Positions 51,384 to 60,743 of a DNA stretch of 64,000 bases are shown piece after piece; the stretch's first letter is position 1; each line of letters starts with the position of its first letter. The DNA is from an archaeon (GTDB lineage Archaea > Aenigmatarchaeota > Aenigmatarchaeia > QMZP01 > JAFGSV01): assembly GCA_028279705.1 (NCBI GenBank), contig JANQNF010000078.1:1-64000 (forward strand), given 5' to 3'. The notes under the pieces are model-generated. The model saw only the letters and a program-made list of their open reading frames with translations, searched no databases and had not been told where the DNA came from. The translations under genes were made by a program, and so were the position numbers.

Positions 51384-52595
51384 TTACCCAGGAAGCATCG
51401 TCGAGAACATGGTGTTGACAAGGAAGTTTGCACCGAAAAATACAAGCAGCGCAATTATTGCCAGTATGGGAGCGTATTTGAGGCCGTCCTTCTCCTTGCC
51501 CGAGTTTATGAGGCCGAGTATGAGGCCTCCAAAGATTGTCGTGATGAGTATTGCTGCTATTGAGAACTGGAAGAGGAAGGCTTCGGATATCTCTATGCCG
51601 CCCATCTGTATGAACGCCATCTTGCTGGTCAGCTCCGTACTCATGGTTGAGTCCGGGCTGAGGCTTGAGGTCGTCGTCGTGAGATAACCTGAAAGTGCGT
51701 AAAGGCCGGGAGCACCAAGGCAGCCAGCAAAGGCTATGAATATTGCATACATCATGATGTTTGCCTTGATTTCATTCTGGATTGCCTGCCTCCTCCTTAT
51801 GTCTGTTGCGTTCTCCTCAAGAAGCGTGACTATCTGGCCTCCACCCCGTATTCCTTCTATTATGAGCTTTATGGTCCTTGTGAGATCCTTGGACTTTATC
51901 CTTTTCGGTATATCGAGCATTCCCTCCTCAAGCGATGCGCCGGTCATTATCTCCTTTCCGGCCTTTCTTATCGCTACAGAAAGCGGGCCGAACTCCTTTC
52001 TTGCGGAAAGTATGAGTGCCCTGCTTGGAATGTACCCTGCCCTTATATTAGCTGAAAGCAGGAGAAGTGCATCCGGCAGTATCTCGTCGACAAACCTTCC
52101 CCTCCTGTCAACCGAGAGTATTATCAGTGCGTTCATGAAACCGAAAATGGAAAAGAAAACTCCCAGCCACCCGTAGAGCATGTAGGGCCTGAAAAGAGGT
52201 GCCGTCACCGAAGCTGCGATGACCCCTATTATTGCCATGGTCCATATGAGCCTTGAGGGGCTCTTTTCGGAACCTGAGAACCACAGCTGCTTTTTCACCC
52301 AATCATAGTAGAACCTCGGTATGAGGTTCATGCGCGGCATGAATGCAGGGAGCTTTGGTTTCTTTTTTCCCGTCTTCTTCTCAGCTGCTTTCTTTGCGTG
52401 ACCGCCACTTCTTCTGAATATTGCAGGGAACCGCATCTTCATCCTGCGTCCCTTGTGCGCCTTTCTTGGCTTTTTTTCATCTTTCACCGGAACTGCCAAT
52501 GGAGGCTTCTCTTTTACAGTCACCTCTTCCCCCGGCAGGGCCTTTGCTGCTTCAGGTACTCCATCTTTTTTCTTTTCCCTTCCGAGCAGCTTCAT
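51384..52595 (-). CDS. Type II/IV secretion system F-domain membrane protein (TadC-like)
   Basis: 403 residues. A basic, Pro-rich cytoplasmic N-terminus (about 1-95) is followed by membrane helices (about 118-165) and an F domain with DEILPDALLLLSANIRAGY and GGQIVTLLEENATDIRRRQ, then three C-terminal helices. It is a platform protein of a pilus-type machine. It overlaps the upstream paralog by four bases (ATGA), so the two act as a pair. No ATPase gene is adjacent; the KaiC-like gene at 62.9 kb is not such an ATPase. Confidence 0.85.
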   Translation of the reverse strand: MKLLGREKKKDGVPEAAKALPGEEVTVKEKPPLAVPVKDEKKPRKAHKGRRMKMRFPAIFRRSGGHAKKAAEKKTGKKKPKLPAFMPRMNLIPRFYYDWVKKQLWFSGSEKSPSRLIWTMAIIGVIAASVTAPLFRPYMLYGWLGVFFSIFGFMNALIILSVDRRGRFVDEILPDALLLLSANIRAGYIPSRALILSARKEFGPLSVAIRKAGKEIMTGASLEEGMLDIPKRIKSKDLTRTIKLIIEGIRGGGQIVTLLEENATDIRRRQAIQNEIKANIMMYAIFIAFAGCLGAPGLYALSGYLTTTTSSLSPDSTMSTELTSKMAFIQMGGIEISEAFLFQFSIAAILITTIFGGLILGLINSGKEKDGLKYAPILAIIALLVFFGANFLVNTMFSTMLPG

Positions 52596-53479
52596 ATTCC
52601 CACCGGCCTCTTGGATTTAATCATGCCTATGAGCATGAACTGGAAGAACACGAGAAATCCCAGTATGCCCAGAAGAACATATTCCATCTGTATGCTGAGT
52701 CCTATGAAAGATCCCAGCACCAGCAGAAAAGTTATGCCAAGCGTTGGCATTATGACACAGAAGACCATGTAAAGCATGGCTATCGGGTTTAGCTGTGCAC
52801 CGTATTTCTTTATGGACATCCTCTGCTCGACTGCGAGGTTTTCCACTATCTCCTTTATGGTCGAGCCTATGTCAGCTCCCGACTTCAGTGCATTGACCAG
52901 CTGCCACATGACTCTTCTGAAGTACAGCGAAGGGTTTTCCCTTGCAAGCAGTTCCATTGTCTCCACTTCCGACTTGCCTGTGTTGATCTCGTTTACGGCG
53001 TGCTCGAATTCCTTGCTCAGCTGACCGTATCCCGACTTGGATATGGATACGAGGCAGTTGAAAAGAGGTACGCCCGAACGTATCTGTATGAGAAGGTGGT
53101 GCAGTGCATGCGGGAGGTTCTCGTCAAGGTTTCTTATCTTTTTCTTTGCTACAAGTTTCGGGTACATGCTTATGTAAAAGAAACTGGCAGTGCCTATTGA
53201 GAATCCCACGAGGAAGGAGACTCCAATTGCCTGGGGACCTATCATGCCGACGGTGGAAAGTACGGTCATCATGAGTCCGAAAAGCATTATGAAATAGAAA
53301 AGTCCCGAAAACAGCGCTATCGACACCCACTGCCTTGGTTCCTTTTTCATGCCAGACTGCTCGAGGTCCCATCCAAGGGACGGGAAGAATGCCGAGAAGG
53401 TGTCACCGAATCCTATCAGGAGCCTTGAGACTTTTTCTATCTTCTCAAGCGGGAAAGGGACAAGAGGCACTCTCTTCAT
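52592..53479 (-). CDS. Type II/IV secretion system F-domain membrane protein (TadB-like)
   Basis: 295 residues from the ATG at 53479 (MKRVPLVPFPLEKIEKVSR). Membrane helices are at about 55-100 and 235-285. The F-domain hallmark is NLPHALHHLLIQIRSGVPLF plus SGADIGSTIKEIVENLAVEQ. It is first in a two-gene operon with the TadC-like protein. The pair probably forms the inner-membrane platform for a pilus that could use the pilin-like proteins encoded at 20.5 and 25.7 kb (inference). Confidence 0.85.
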   Translation of the reverse strand: MKRVPLVPFPLEKIEKVSRLLIGFGDTFSAFFPSLGWDLEQSGMKKEPRQWVSIALFSGLFYFIMLFGLMMTVLSTVGMIGPQAIGVSFLVGFSIGTASFFYISMYPKLVAKKKIRNLDENLPHALHHLLIQIRSGVPLFNCLVSISKSGYGQLSKEFEHAVNEINTGKSEVETMELLARENPSLYFRRVMWQLVNALKSGADIGSTIKEIVENLAVEQRMSIKKYGAQLNPIAMLYMVFCVIMPTLGITFLLVLGSFIGLSIQMEYVLLGILGFLVFFQFMLIGMIKSKRPVGI

Positions 53480-53548
53480 ATTATTAACTATCCTTTTGAT
53501 CGAATATAAATTAAAGGCAGGAATACCAAAATTACACAAAAAGGAGGT

Positions 53549-53872
53549 ATGAAAATGTTAATGTCAACTACCGGATACATCGAAGGTGCCAAAATTGAAA
53601 AAACGCTCGGACTCGTCAAAGGCAACACAATAAGGGCAAGGAACATCGGAAGGGACTTCATAGCAGGCCTCAGGACGATCGTAGGCGGAGAGATAACCGG
53701 TTACACTGTCATGCTCAACGAAGCGAGGGAAGAAGCTGTAAAAAGGATGCAGGGCGATGCAAAGAAGCTCGGCGCTGATGGTATAGTCTCTGTGAGGTTC
53801 ACGACATCTACCGTCATGAAAGGTGCTGCAGAGCTTCTCGCTTACGGCACTGCAGTCAAGCTGAAGAAGTAA
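53549..53872 (+). CDS. YbjQ/UPF0145 family protein
   Basis: 107 residues of the YbjQ family: STTGYIEGAKIEKTLGLVKG, then FIAGLRTIVGGEITGYTVML, and GADGIVSVRFTTS at the C-terminus. It forms pentameric rings in structural studies; the function is not established and the older name is putative heavy-metal-binding. A strong ribosome binding site (AAGGAGGT) precedes MKMLMS. Confidence 0.9.
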   Translation: MKMLMSTTGYIEGAKIEKTLGLVKGNTIRARNIGRDFIAGLRTIVGGEITGYTVMLNEAREEAVKRMQGDAKKLGADGIVSVRFTTSTVMKGAAELLAYGTAVKLKK

Positions 53873-53876
53873 GCTA

Positions 53877-53960
53877 TGCGGAGGGCAGGATTCGAACCTG
53901 CGAAGGCACTAAGCCAATAGGCCCTGAACCTATCCCCTTAGACCGCTCGGGTACCCCCGC
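53877..53960 (-). tRNA. tRNA-Leu(CAG)
   Basis: 84 nt, class II. Acceptor GCGGGGG/CCTCCGC, anticodon arm ATAGG-TTCAGGG-CCTAT (anticodon CAG), long variable arm TGGCTTAGTGCCTTC, T-arm GCAGG-TTCGAAT-CCTGC, discriminator A. No intron and no CCA. Confidence 0.93.
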
Positions 53961-54012
53961 TTGGTATAGGTATATTATCATACCACTTTAAAAAAATAAA
54001 ATCAAAAAATGT

Positions 54013-55389
54013 GTGAGGTTCATGGAAAACATTACCACAGCTACACTATTGGTCGTAGCTTTTTCGGTCCTTAGCATTTCAACCATGATGATTATAAAAA
54101 CACCGGAAATGGTCACCGGGTCTGTTTTTGCCGAAGAAGACGATAAAGACTATAACGTGATACTGTTATCCATCGACACGCTCAGGGCCGACCATCTGCA
54201 ATGTTATGGCTATGGGAGAGAAACTGCGGCAAGCATATGTGAACTTGCAGAGGACGGGGTACTGTTCGAAACGTGCATAACCAATTCTCCATGGACGATG
54301 CCTGCGGTGATGTCGATGATCACGGGTTTGTATCCTTTAAACCATAATGTCATACGCCGTCCTGATTCAGAAGTCGGATCACTCAGTCATTCCAAAAAGA
54401 CACTTGCAGAATTATTGAAAGGGGACGACTACGCACCCGCATCGTTTGTCGCCAACAAACTACTGGCAAAAGATATTGGTTACAATAGAGGATTCGATAC
54501 ATATATTATATTGGACGATGAAAAGGCCGAAAACCTCACCAATCTCGCATTGGAGTGGCTGGAAGAAAACCGCGATGAAAAATTCTTCCTGTGGCTGCAC
54601 TACATGGACCCGCACTGGCATTACGGTGCGCCGTATCCTTTCAGTGAAATATTTACAGCGATCCCGCATTGTTCTCAATTAGATGATAGGCTAAAACATA
54701 ATGCGGAAAGGGTCAAGAGTGAAAAATGCGTCGATTCGTTGATAGCCAGGCACGATAACGAGATAGTGTACACTGATTATGCGATAGGAAAGATGATAAG
54801 ATACCTCAAGGATGAGGGCCTGTATGACAATACAATAATAATCGTAACAGCCGACCACGGGGAGGGTTTCCTTGAGCATGACCACCTGGGACACGGAAAT
54901 ATATATTACGATGAAGCGCTTCGTATCCCGCTGATAATAATTCATCCGGACTATGGCAAGGGAGAACGCATAGAAGACCAAGTCAGCCTGATTGACATAA
55001 TGCCGACTGTTCTCGAATTCCTCGACATCGAGGCTGAAAACCTTGACGGAGAAAGCCTGGTCCCGTTGATGGAAAATGAGACGGTCGATAAAAGGCCGGT
55101 GATAAGCCAGGGACATTTGCGAAGAATTTCTGTCAGGACGGATGAGTGGAAATTTGTGGATAAAACTTGGGAAAATGGCACGCACAGAAAAGAATTGTAC
55201 GACCTTGTAAATGATAGCAGTGAAAAGACCAACCTGTATGATGAAATGGTGGACGTTTCAGAATATTTTGAAGGAATTTTCAGAGAGCATTTTGAAATGT
55301 ACCATCACAACAGGACTGAAGACGATACGAACAGTATCGACATGGAAAAGTTCAACGAGATGCTGAGAAGCCTCGGATACATGACATGA
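54013..55389 (+). CDS. Sulfatase-fold membrane-anchored hydrolase or transferase
   Basis: 458 residues with an N-terminal membrane helix (about 7-30) and an outward alkaline-phosphatase-like domain. Metal sites are LLSIDTLRADHL (about 52-63) and VTADHGEGFLEHDHLGHG (about 280-297). At the nucleophile position, where sulfatases have C/S-x-P-x-R, the sequence is SPWTMPAVMSMITG, so threonine replaces the formylglycine cysteine. That is more like phosphate- or phosphoglycerol-transferring members than true sulfatases. It sits between two tRNA-Leu genes. Confidence 0.8.
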   Translation: MRFMENITTATLLVVAFSVLSISTMMIIKTPEMVTGSVFAEEDDKDYNVILLSIDTLRADHLQCYGYGRETAASICELAEDGVLFETCITNSPWTMPAVMSMITGLYPLNHNVIRRPDSEVGSLSHSKKTLAELLKGDDYAPASFVANKLLAKDIGYNRGFDTYIILDDEKAENLTNLALEWLEENRDEKFFLWLHYMDPHWHYGAPYPFSEIFTAIPHCSQLDDRLKHNAERVKSEKCVDSLIARHDNEIVYTDYAIGKMIRYLKDEGLYDNTIIIVTADHGEGFLEHDHLGHGNIYYDEALRIPLIIIHPDYGKGERIEDQVSLIDIMPTVLEFLDIEAENLDGESLVPLMENETVDKRPVISQGHLRRISVRTDEWKFVDKTWENGTHRKELYDLVNDSSEKTNLYDEMVDVSEYFEGIFREHFEMYHHNRTEDDTNSIDMEKFNEMLRSLGYMT

Positions 55390-55398
55390 CTTCAGGGA

Positions 55399-55512
55399 TG
55401 CGGGAGGCAGGATTCGAACCTGCGAAGGCACTAAGCCACACGGTCCTAAGCTTAGCATTGTTGATTCAAACGAATCACAATCATGCCCCTTTGACCGCTT
55501 GGGTACCCCCGC
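55399..55512 (-). tRNA. tRNA-Leu(TAG) with a 30/31 intron
   Basis: Acceptor GCGGGGG/CTCCCGC, discriminator A. The 3' part shares the variable arm and T-arm of the neighbouring tRNA-Leu. The anticodon stem CATGG/CCGTG and loop CTTAGGA (anticodon TAG) form only after removal of 30 bases (55452-55481) between positions 30 and 31. The removed piece folds as ATTGTGATTC-GTTT-GAATCAACAAT. The mature length is 84 nt, the same as tRNA-Leu(CAG). Confidence 0.88.
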
Positions 55513-56119
55513 TTATAGGATTCTTGAAAAAGAGTCCATAATATCTTTTGTCGTATTTCTTATTTAACCATTCATCCTTCTTAACATCGATTCCAAATTC
55601 CATTAACATTTCAGTGACATCATCTCTAAAAACAACTGAGGCTGACGACAAACCGAATCCCCCTCTCCTCTTCCCGCCATCGGTATCAAAAACGCCTTCT
55701 ATAAAGGCTCTTCTTATGCTCATATTAGATTTTTTTATTAGTTCTGGTATTTTGATTATATCTGATTTTTTTCCTCTCGGAATCTCAAAGAAATCACGAA
55801 GAAACAAAACAATGGGCTTGCTATTAACGTATGCTCTGTGGAGCACTTTTCTTCCCCCTCTTTTATCGATTCTCGTATTATATCTGAACTTTACATCAAA
55901 AACCGAAGAAAAGTTTCTGATAAACTTCATTACAATATCTTTACTGACAAGTTCAAACCCTACCCGATAATTATCTTTTTTCAAGTGACCATCACACAAT
56001 ATTGCAGCAACTATGTAAGCCAACTCTTCTGACAAAAAGCACGGTATTGTGGCTATATTATTTGAACCACGTGTCATCTGAATTTTTACATTTTTTCCGT
56101 CATCTTCTATTATTTTCAC
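55481..56119 (-). CDS. LAGLIDADG homing endonuclease overlapping tRNA-Leu(TAG)
   Basis: 212 residues with LAYIVAAILCDGHLKKDN (about 30-47) and RRAFIEGVFDTDGGKRRGG (about 134-152), the two LAGLIDADG helices. It lies upstream of the tRNA on the same strand. Its last ten codons (GGTQAVKGA and stop) are the 5' exon of tRNA-Leu(TAG), and its TGA straddles the exon-intron junction (TG exon, A first intron base). Probably the endonuclease that spreads this tRNA intron (inference). Confidence 0.85.
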   Translation of the reverse strand: MKIIEDDGKNVKIQMTRGSNNIATIPCFLSEELAYIVAAILCDGHLKKDNYRVGFELVSKDIVMKFIRNFSSVFDVKFRYNTRIDKRGGRKVLHRAYVNSKPIVLFLRDFFEIPRGKKSDIIKIPELIKKSNMSIRRAFIEGVFDTDGGKRRGGFGLSSASVVFRDDVTEMLMEFGIDVKKDEWLNKKYDKRYYGLFFKNPISGGTQAVKGA

Positions 56120-56228
56120 ATTCGGGATTTGTCTAATAAAACTGGGAACTTTCGGGATTTTTTTTCATTGCACTTGTATTGTTTTAGATTCTCTTAAATG
56201 TTCTACTGCCCGGCATCTTAAAAGTATT

Positions 56229-58718
56229 TCATGCATCGCTTGTGGGCTGTTCCTCAGAAGCCGATTCTTCCGGAAGTTCCGTGATGCCCTCTTCATCGCC
56301 GTTTTCGGTGATGAGCGCTATGTCCTCAAGCTTGTCGTTTTCCTTGAGTCTCATGACACGCACACCCTGAGTGGAGCGCCCTATGAGCGACAATGCGTCT
56401 GCTTCAACCCTTATTGCGGTTCCCTTGTTACTGATGAGCATGAGGTGCTCGCCACCGGAAACCTTCTTTATGGCCTTGACGGGACCAGTCTTGTCCGTAA
56501 CCTTCATGTTGGTGATTCCCTTTCCTGCCCTTCTCTGCACCTTGTAGAATCCTGATTCCGTGCGCTTGCCGTAGCCGTTCTCGGATACCGTCAATATGGT
56601 CTCACCATCTTCAAGTATCTCCATGCCTATGACCTCGTCGCCCTTCCTCATCGACATACCCTTCACGCCTGAGGCGGAACGGCCCGTCCTTCTCACATCG
56701 TTTTCGTTGAACTTTATGGAACGCCCGCCTTTCGTGCCAAGGAATATGTTCCTCTTGCCATCGGTTACCTTGACGTCGATCAACTTGTCGCCGTCCCTTA
56801 GCGTTATTGCTATGATGCCGCCTTTCCTGGGCCTGCTGTAGGCATCCAGCTCGGTCTTCTTGACGACGCCGTTTTTCGTTGAGAATATGAGATACTTTCC
56901 ATGGTCGAAGCTCTTGACAGGTATTGCCGTTGATATCTTCTCGTCCTCGTCGAGGCGTATGAAGTTGACTATGGCTTTTCCCATAGAGTAACGGCTTCCA
57001 GAAGGCAGCTGGAACGTCCTTAGCCAGTGCACCCTGCCCTTGTTTGAGAACAGGAGAAGGTAGTCGTGGCTGTTAGTGACGAACATGTCTTTTACGAATC
57101 CGTCCTCTCCGATGCCCGTTGCGGTGATACCTTTTCCACCCCTTCTCTGCATCCTGTACTCGTCCACGGGAACGCGCTTGACGTAGCCCCTGTTTGTCAT
57201 GGTGACGACGACATCCTCCTTTGTTATCAGGTCCTCGTCGCAGAGTTCAGACGTGTCGTCAGAAAGTACGGTCTTTCTCTCGTCGCCGTACCGCTCCTTT
57301 ATCTCAAGCGTTTCCTTCCTGATTATTGCAAGGACCTCGCTTTCAGAACCGAGTATCTTCTCGTAAAGCGCTATGTCCTGCATGAGCTTGTCATACTCTT
57401 CCTTTATCTTGCCCTGTTCCAGGCCGGTGAGCGTCTGGAGGCGCATCTGCAGTATCGCATCGGCCTGCTTTCCGGTAAGCTTGAACTTGTGCATGAGCCC
57501 CTTTTTGGCAACTGCTGGATCCTTGCTCTTCTTTATCAGCGAAACGACCGCATCAATGTTATCGAGCGCTATCTTCAGGCCTTCGAGTATGTGCGCCCTG
57601 TCTTTTGCTTTCTTTAGTAGGAACTGCGTCCTTCGTGTTATTATCTCCTTTCTATGCCTTATGAAATTCTCAAGTATGTCCTTTAGTGAAAGTATCTTTG
57701 GCATGTTGTCTACAAGTGCCAGGTTTATGATGCCAAAGCTGGTCTCAAGCTGCGTGTGCTGGTAGAGCTTGTTTACTATGAGTTCCTGGCTTATGCCGCG
57801 GTTCAGCTCTATGACGACCCTTATGCCGTCCTTGTCGGATTCGTCCCTTAATGCGCGTATGCCTTCTATCTTCTTGTCCTTTACGAGGTTTGCTATGCTT
57901 TCTATGAGCCTTGACTTGTTGACCATGTATGGTATTTCCCTTATTATTATCGTGTCCTCCCCTTCCATCTCAGCCTTTCCCCTGAGGCGAAGAGAGCCCC
58001 TTCCTGTCTTGTAGGCGTTCATTATGCCGGCGCGCCCGCATATCACGCCGCCTGTCGGGAAGTCCGGTCCCTTGACAGCCGTGAACAGCTCATCGACGCC
58101 TGCGTCCGGGTTGTCTATGAGCATGACTATTCCGTCACAAACCTCTGAAATGTTGTGCGGGGGCATGTTAGTCGACATGCCGACAGCAATGCCGCTACTA
58201 CCGTTTATGAGGAGATTTGGTATTCTGTTTGGAAGGACAACCGGCTCCTGTGTGCTTCCGTCAAAGTTTGGCACGAAGTCTACTGTCTCCATGTCGATGT
58301 CCTTTAGCATGTCTTCTGTTATCCTGGCCATCCTAGATTCAGTGTAACGCATTGCCGCCGCAGAGTCACCATCAAGCGATCCGAAATTACCTTGGCCGTC
58401 AACCAGCATGTAACGAAGGGAAAACCACTGAGCCAGCCTGACAAGCGTGTCGTACACTGCCTGGTCACCATGAGGATGGTACTTACCGAGTACATCGCCG
58501 ACTATCCTTGCGCACTTCCTGTAAGACCTCGTATGCGACAGTCCCAGTTCATGCATGGAAAAAAGAACCCTTCTGTGGACCGGCTTGAGACCGTCCCTGA
58601 CGTCTGGCAATGCCCTTCCGATTATGACAGACATCGCATAATCCATGTAGTCCTCCTTCATCTCGTCGACTATGGGCCTGTCCATCATCCTTTCATCTGC
58701 TTTCTTTTCGTCTGCCAT
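56229..58718 (-). CDS. gyrA: DNA gyrase subunit A
   Basis: About 829 residues, bacterial-type. The winged-helix/tower region opens with [20 protein letters not shown], and the catalytic tyrosine is in [11 protein letters not shown] (Tyr127 counting from the upstream ATG). The C-terminal beta-pinwheel carries the GyrA box QRRGGKG, which marks gyrase rather than topoisomerase IV and implies negative supercoiling. The start at 58718 ([11 protein letters not shown]) is better spaced from the ribosome binding site GAGGT than the ATG at 58724. Second gene of a gyrB-gyrA operon acquired from bacteria. Confidence 0.94.
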   Translation of the reverse strand: MADEKKADERMMDRPIVDEMKEDYMDYAMSVIIGRALPDVRDGLKPVHRRVLFSMHELGLSHTRSYRKCARIVGDVLGKYHPHGDQAVYDTLVRLAQWFSLRYMLVDGQGNFGSLDGDSAAAMRYTESRMARITEDMLKDIDMETVDFVPNFDGSTQEPVVLPNRIPNLLINGSSGIAVGMSTNMPPHNISEVCDGIVMLIDNPDAGVDELFTAVKGPDFPTGGVICGRAGIMNAYKTGRGSLRLRGKAEMEGEDTIIIREIPYMVNKSRLIESIANLVKDKKIEGIRALRDESDKDGIRVVIELNRGISQELIVNKLYQHTQLETSFGIINLALVDNMPKILSLKDILENFIRHRKEIITRRTQFLLKKAKDRAHILEGLKIALDNIDAVVSLIKKSKDPAVAKKGLMHKFKLTGKQADAILQMRLQTLTGLEQGKIKEEYDKLMQDIALYEKILGSESEVLAIIRKETLEIKERYGDERKTVLSDDTSELCDEDLITKEDVVVTMTNRGYVKRVPVDEYRMQRRGGKGITATGIGEDGFVKDMFVTNSHDYLLLFSNKGRVHWLRTFQLPSGSRYSMGKAIVNFIRLDEDEKISTAIPVKSFDHGKYLIFSTKNGVVKKTELDAYSRPRKGGIIAITLRDGDKLIDVKVTDGKRNIFLGTKGGRSIKFNENDVRRTGRSASGVKGMSMRKGDEVIGMEILEDGETILTVSENGYGKRTESGFYKVQRRAGKGITNMKVTDKTGPVKAIKKVSGGEHLMLISNKGTAIRVEADALSLIGRSTQGVRVMRLKENDKLEDIALITENGDEEGITELPEESASEEQPTSDA

Positions 58719-58729
58719 CACCATCTACC

Positions 58730-60631
58730 TCATATGTCCAGATTCTTCACCTTTCCTGAATGCTTCACTATGAACTCCTTTCTTGGCGGTACCTCGTCGC
58801 CCATCAGGGTCGAAAATATCTCGTCTGCAAGTATCGCATCTTCTACCGTTATCTTCTTCAGCCGCCTTTTCTCAGGGTCCAGTGTCGTTTCCCAAAGCTG
58901 ATCAGGATTCATCTCACCAAGACCCTTGAATCGCTGGACAAGAACACCCTTCTCTTCACCGATCTGCCTCAGAAGTGCATTCTTCTCCTTGTCATTGAAA
59001 ACGTAATGAACCTTGCCCTTGTATTTTATCCTGTAAAGTGGCGCGTTTGCAACGTATATCTTTCCAGTGTCTATCATCGGCTTCATGTACCTGTAGAAGA
59101 AAGTGAGAATGAGTGTGACTATGTGGTTTCCGTCAACATCGCTGTCAGCCATTATCATGACCTTTCCGTAACGGCTCTTCGTGGGGTCACATTCGTCACC
59201 TATTCCTGTACCTATCGCAGTCATCATGGCGGATATCTCGTTGTTTTCGTATATCTTGTCTATCCTGGCCTTCTCTGTGTTGAGAATCTTTCCTCTAAGG
59301 GGCAGTATGGCCTGCGTGCGCCTGTCACGTCCCTGACGGCTGCTACCGCCTGCGGAATCGCCTTCCACAATGAACAGTTCAGCCTTATCCGGGTCACGAA
59401 CTTGGCAATCTGAAAGCTTCCCGGGAAGCGAGCCTGTACTAAAAGCGCTCTTTCTCCTCACAAGATCCTTTGCCTTCCTTGCAGCTTCCCTTGCCTTTGC
59501 AGCCTCGAGGACCTTCGTTGTTATTATGTTCCTTACCTGGGGATTCTCCTCTAGAAACGAAGTGAGCTTATCGTAAGTCGCACTGGAAACGAGGCCTTTC
59601 ACTTCGGTGTTTCCAAGCTTTGTCTTGGTCTGGCCCTCAAACTGCGGGTCGGTAAGCCTTATGGATATGACCGCTGTCAGGCCTTCCCTGACATCGTCAC
59701 CCTTAAGCTGGAGCGTCTCCTTTTCTCCAAGGTACTTGTTCAGAGCCCTCGTGAGCGCAGTCCTCCAGCCTTCTTCGTGGGTACCGCCCTCTATTGTGTT
59801 TATACCGTTGACGAAAGAATAAACGGTCTTCACATAGCCGTCAGTGTACTGCATTGCAACTTCAAGCTCATGCTTGTCGTTTTTGTCAGTGAAGTATATG
59901 GGCTCGGGGTGTATTGGGTTCTTGGTCTTGTTAAGATCCTTGACATAGGACTTTATTCCGCCCTCGTGCAGGAACGTGTCACTCTTCCCGTCGCGCTCGT
60001 CGACCATGTCTATCTGCAGCCCTGCGTTGAGGAAAGAAAGCTCTTCCATCCTGCTTGCAAGGAGTTCGTAATCGAATTCGAGCTCAGAAAACATCTTGCG
60101 GTCCGGCTTGAACGTTATTTTGGTGCCGGTTTCGTCAGTTTTTCCAACAGTCTTCATCTCGGATACCGGAGCGCCCCTTTTGTATTTCTGGGTGTATTTC
60201 TGGCCGTCTCGCTTCACTTCCGCAACAGCCCACTCGGAAAGCGCGTTTGTGACCGAAACGCCAACGCCGTGAAGGCCGCCAGAAATGCGGTAGGACTTGG
60301 AATCGAACTTGCCCCCTGCGTGGAGTGTCGTGAGGACGATCTCAAGCGCGGGCTTCTTCATGTCCGGATGTATGTCGACTGGTATGCCCCTGCCGTCATC
60401 CTCAACAGTAGCAGAATTGTCCTTGTGTATGGTGACGACTACCCTCTTACAATGACCTGCGAGATGCTCGTCAATGGCGTTGTCCACCACTTCTTCGAGT
60501 ATGTGATGGAGACCACGCTTGCCTGTGTCGCCTATGTACATCGCAGGCCTTTTTCTCACACCTTCAAGTCCCTTCAGCACACGTATGGACTTGGCATCGT
60601 AATCGGATTTCGGCTTCTCTTCAGTCGTCAT
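58730..60631 (-). CDS. gyrB: DNA gyrase subunit B
   Basis: 633 residues. GHKL ATPase domain with LEGVRKRPAMYIGDTG, EVVDNAIDEH, EDDGRGIPVD and SGGLHGVGVSVTNALS. Transducer domain, then the TOPRIM domain with FIVEGDSAGGSSRQGRDR and IMADSDVDGNHIVTL, and a short C-terminus with QRFKGLGEMNPDQLWETT. ATP-driven partner of GyrA, which starts 12 bases after its stop. The length is that of small gyrases without the enterobacterial insertion. Confidence 0.95.
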   Translation of the reverse strand: MTTEEKPKSDYDAKSIRVLKGLEGVRKRPAMYIGDTGKRGLHHILEEVVDNAIDEHLAGHCKRVVVTIHKDNSATVEDDGRGIPVDIHPDMKKPALEIVLTTLHAGGKFDSKSYRISGGLHGVGVSVTNALSEWAVAEVKRDGQKYTQKYKRGAPVSEMKTVGKTDETGTKITFKPDRKMFSELEFDYELLASRMEELSFLNAGLQIDMVDERDGKSDTFLHEGGIKSYVKDLNKTKNPIHPEPIYFTDKNDKHELEVAMQYTDGYVKTVYSFVNGINTIEGGTHEEGWRTALTRALNKYLGEKETLQLKGDDVREGLTAVISIRLTDPQFEGQTKTKLGNTEVKGLVSSATYDKLTSFLEENPQVRNIITTKVLEAAKAREAARKAKDLVRRKSAFSTGSLPGKLSDCQVRDPDKAELFIVEGDSAGGSSRQGRDRRTQAILPLRGKILNTEKARIDKIYENNEISAMMTAIGTGIGDECDPTKSRYGKVMIMADSDVDGNHIVTLILTFFYRYMKPMIDTGKIYVANAPLYRIKYKGKVHYVFNDKEKNALLRQIGEEKGVLVQRFKGLGEMNPDQLWETTLDPEKRRLKKITVEDAILADEIFSTLMGDEVPPRKEFIVKHSGKVKNLDI

Positions 60632-60743
60632 AAAAAAACCATATTATAGTTATACAGTCAAACAGTTAGAGTTTAACAGTTAATAATTAGAAAAAGACCT
60701 TTAAATAGCTTTCAGAGGCCCATTTTGGGTCAAAAAAGAGAAC

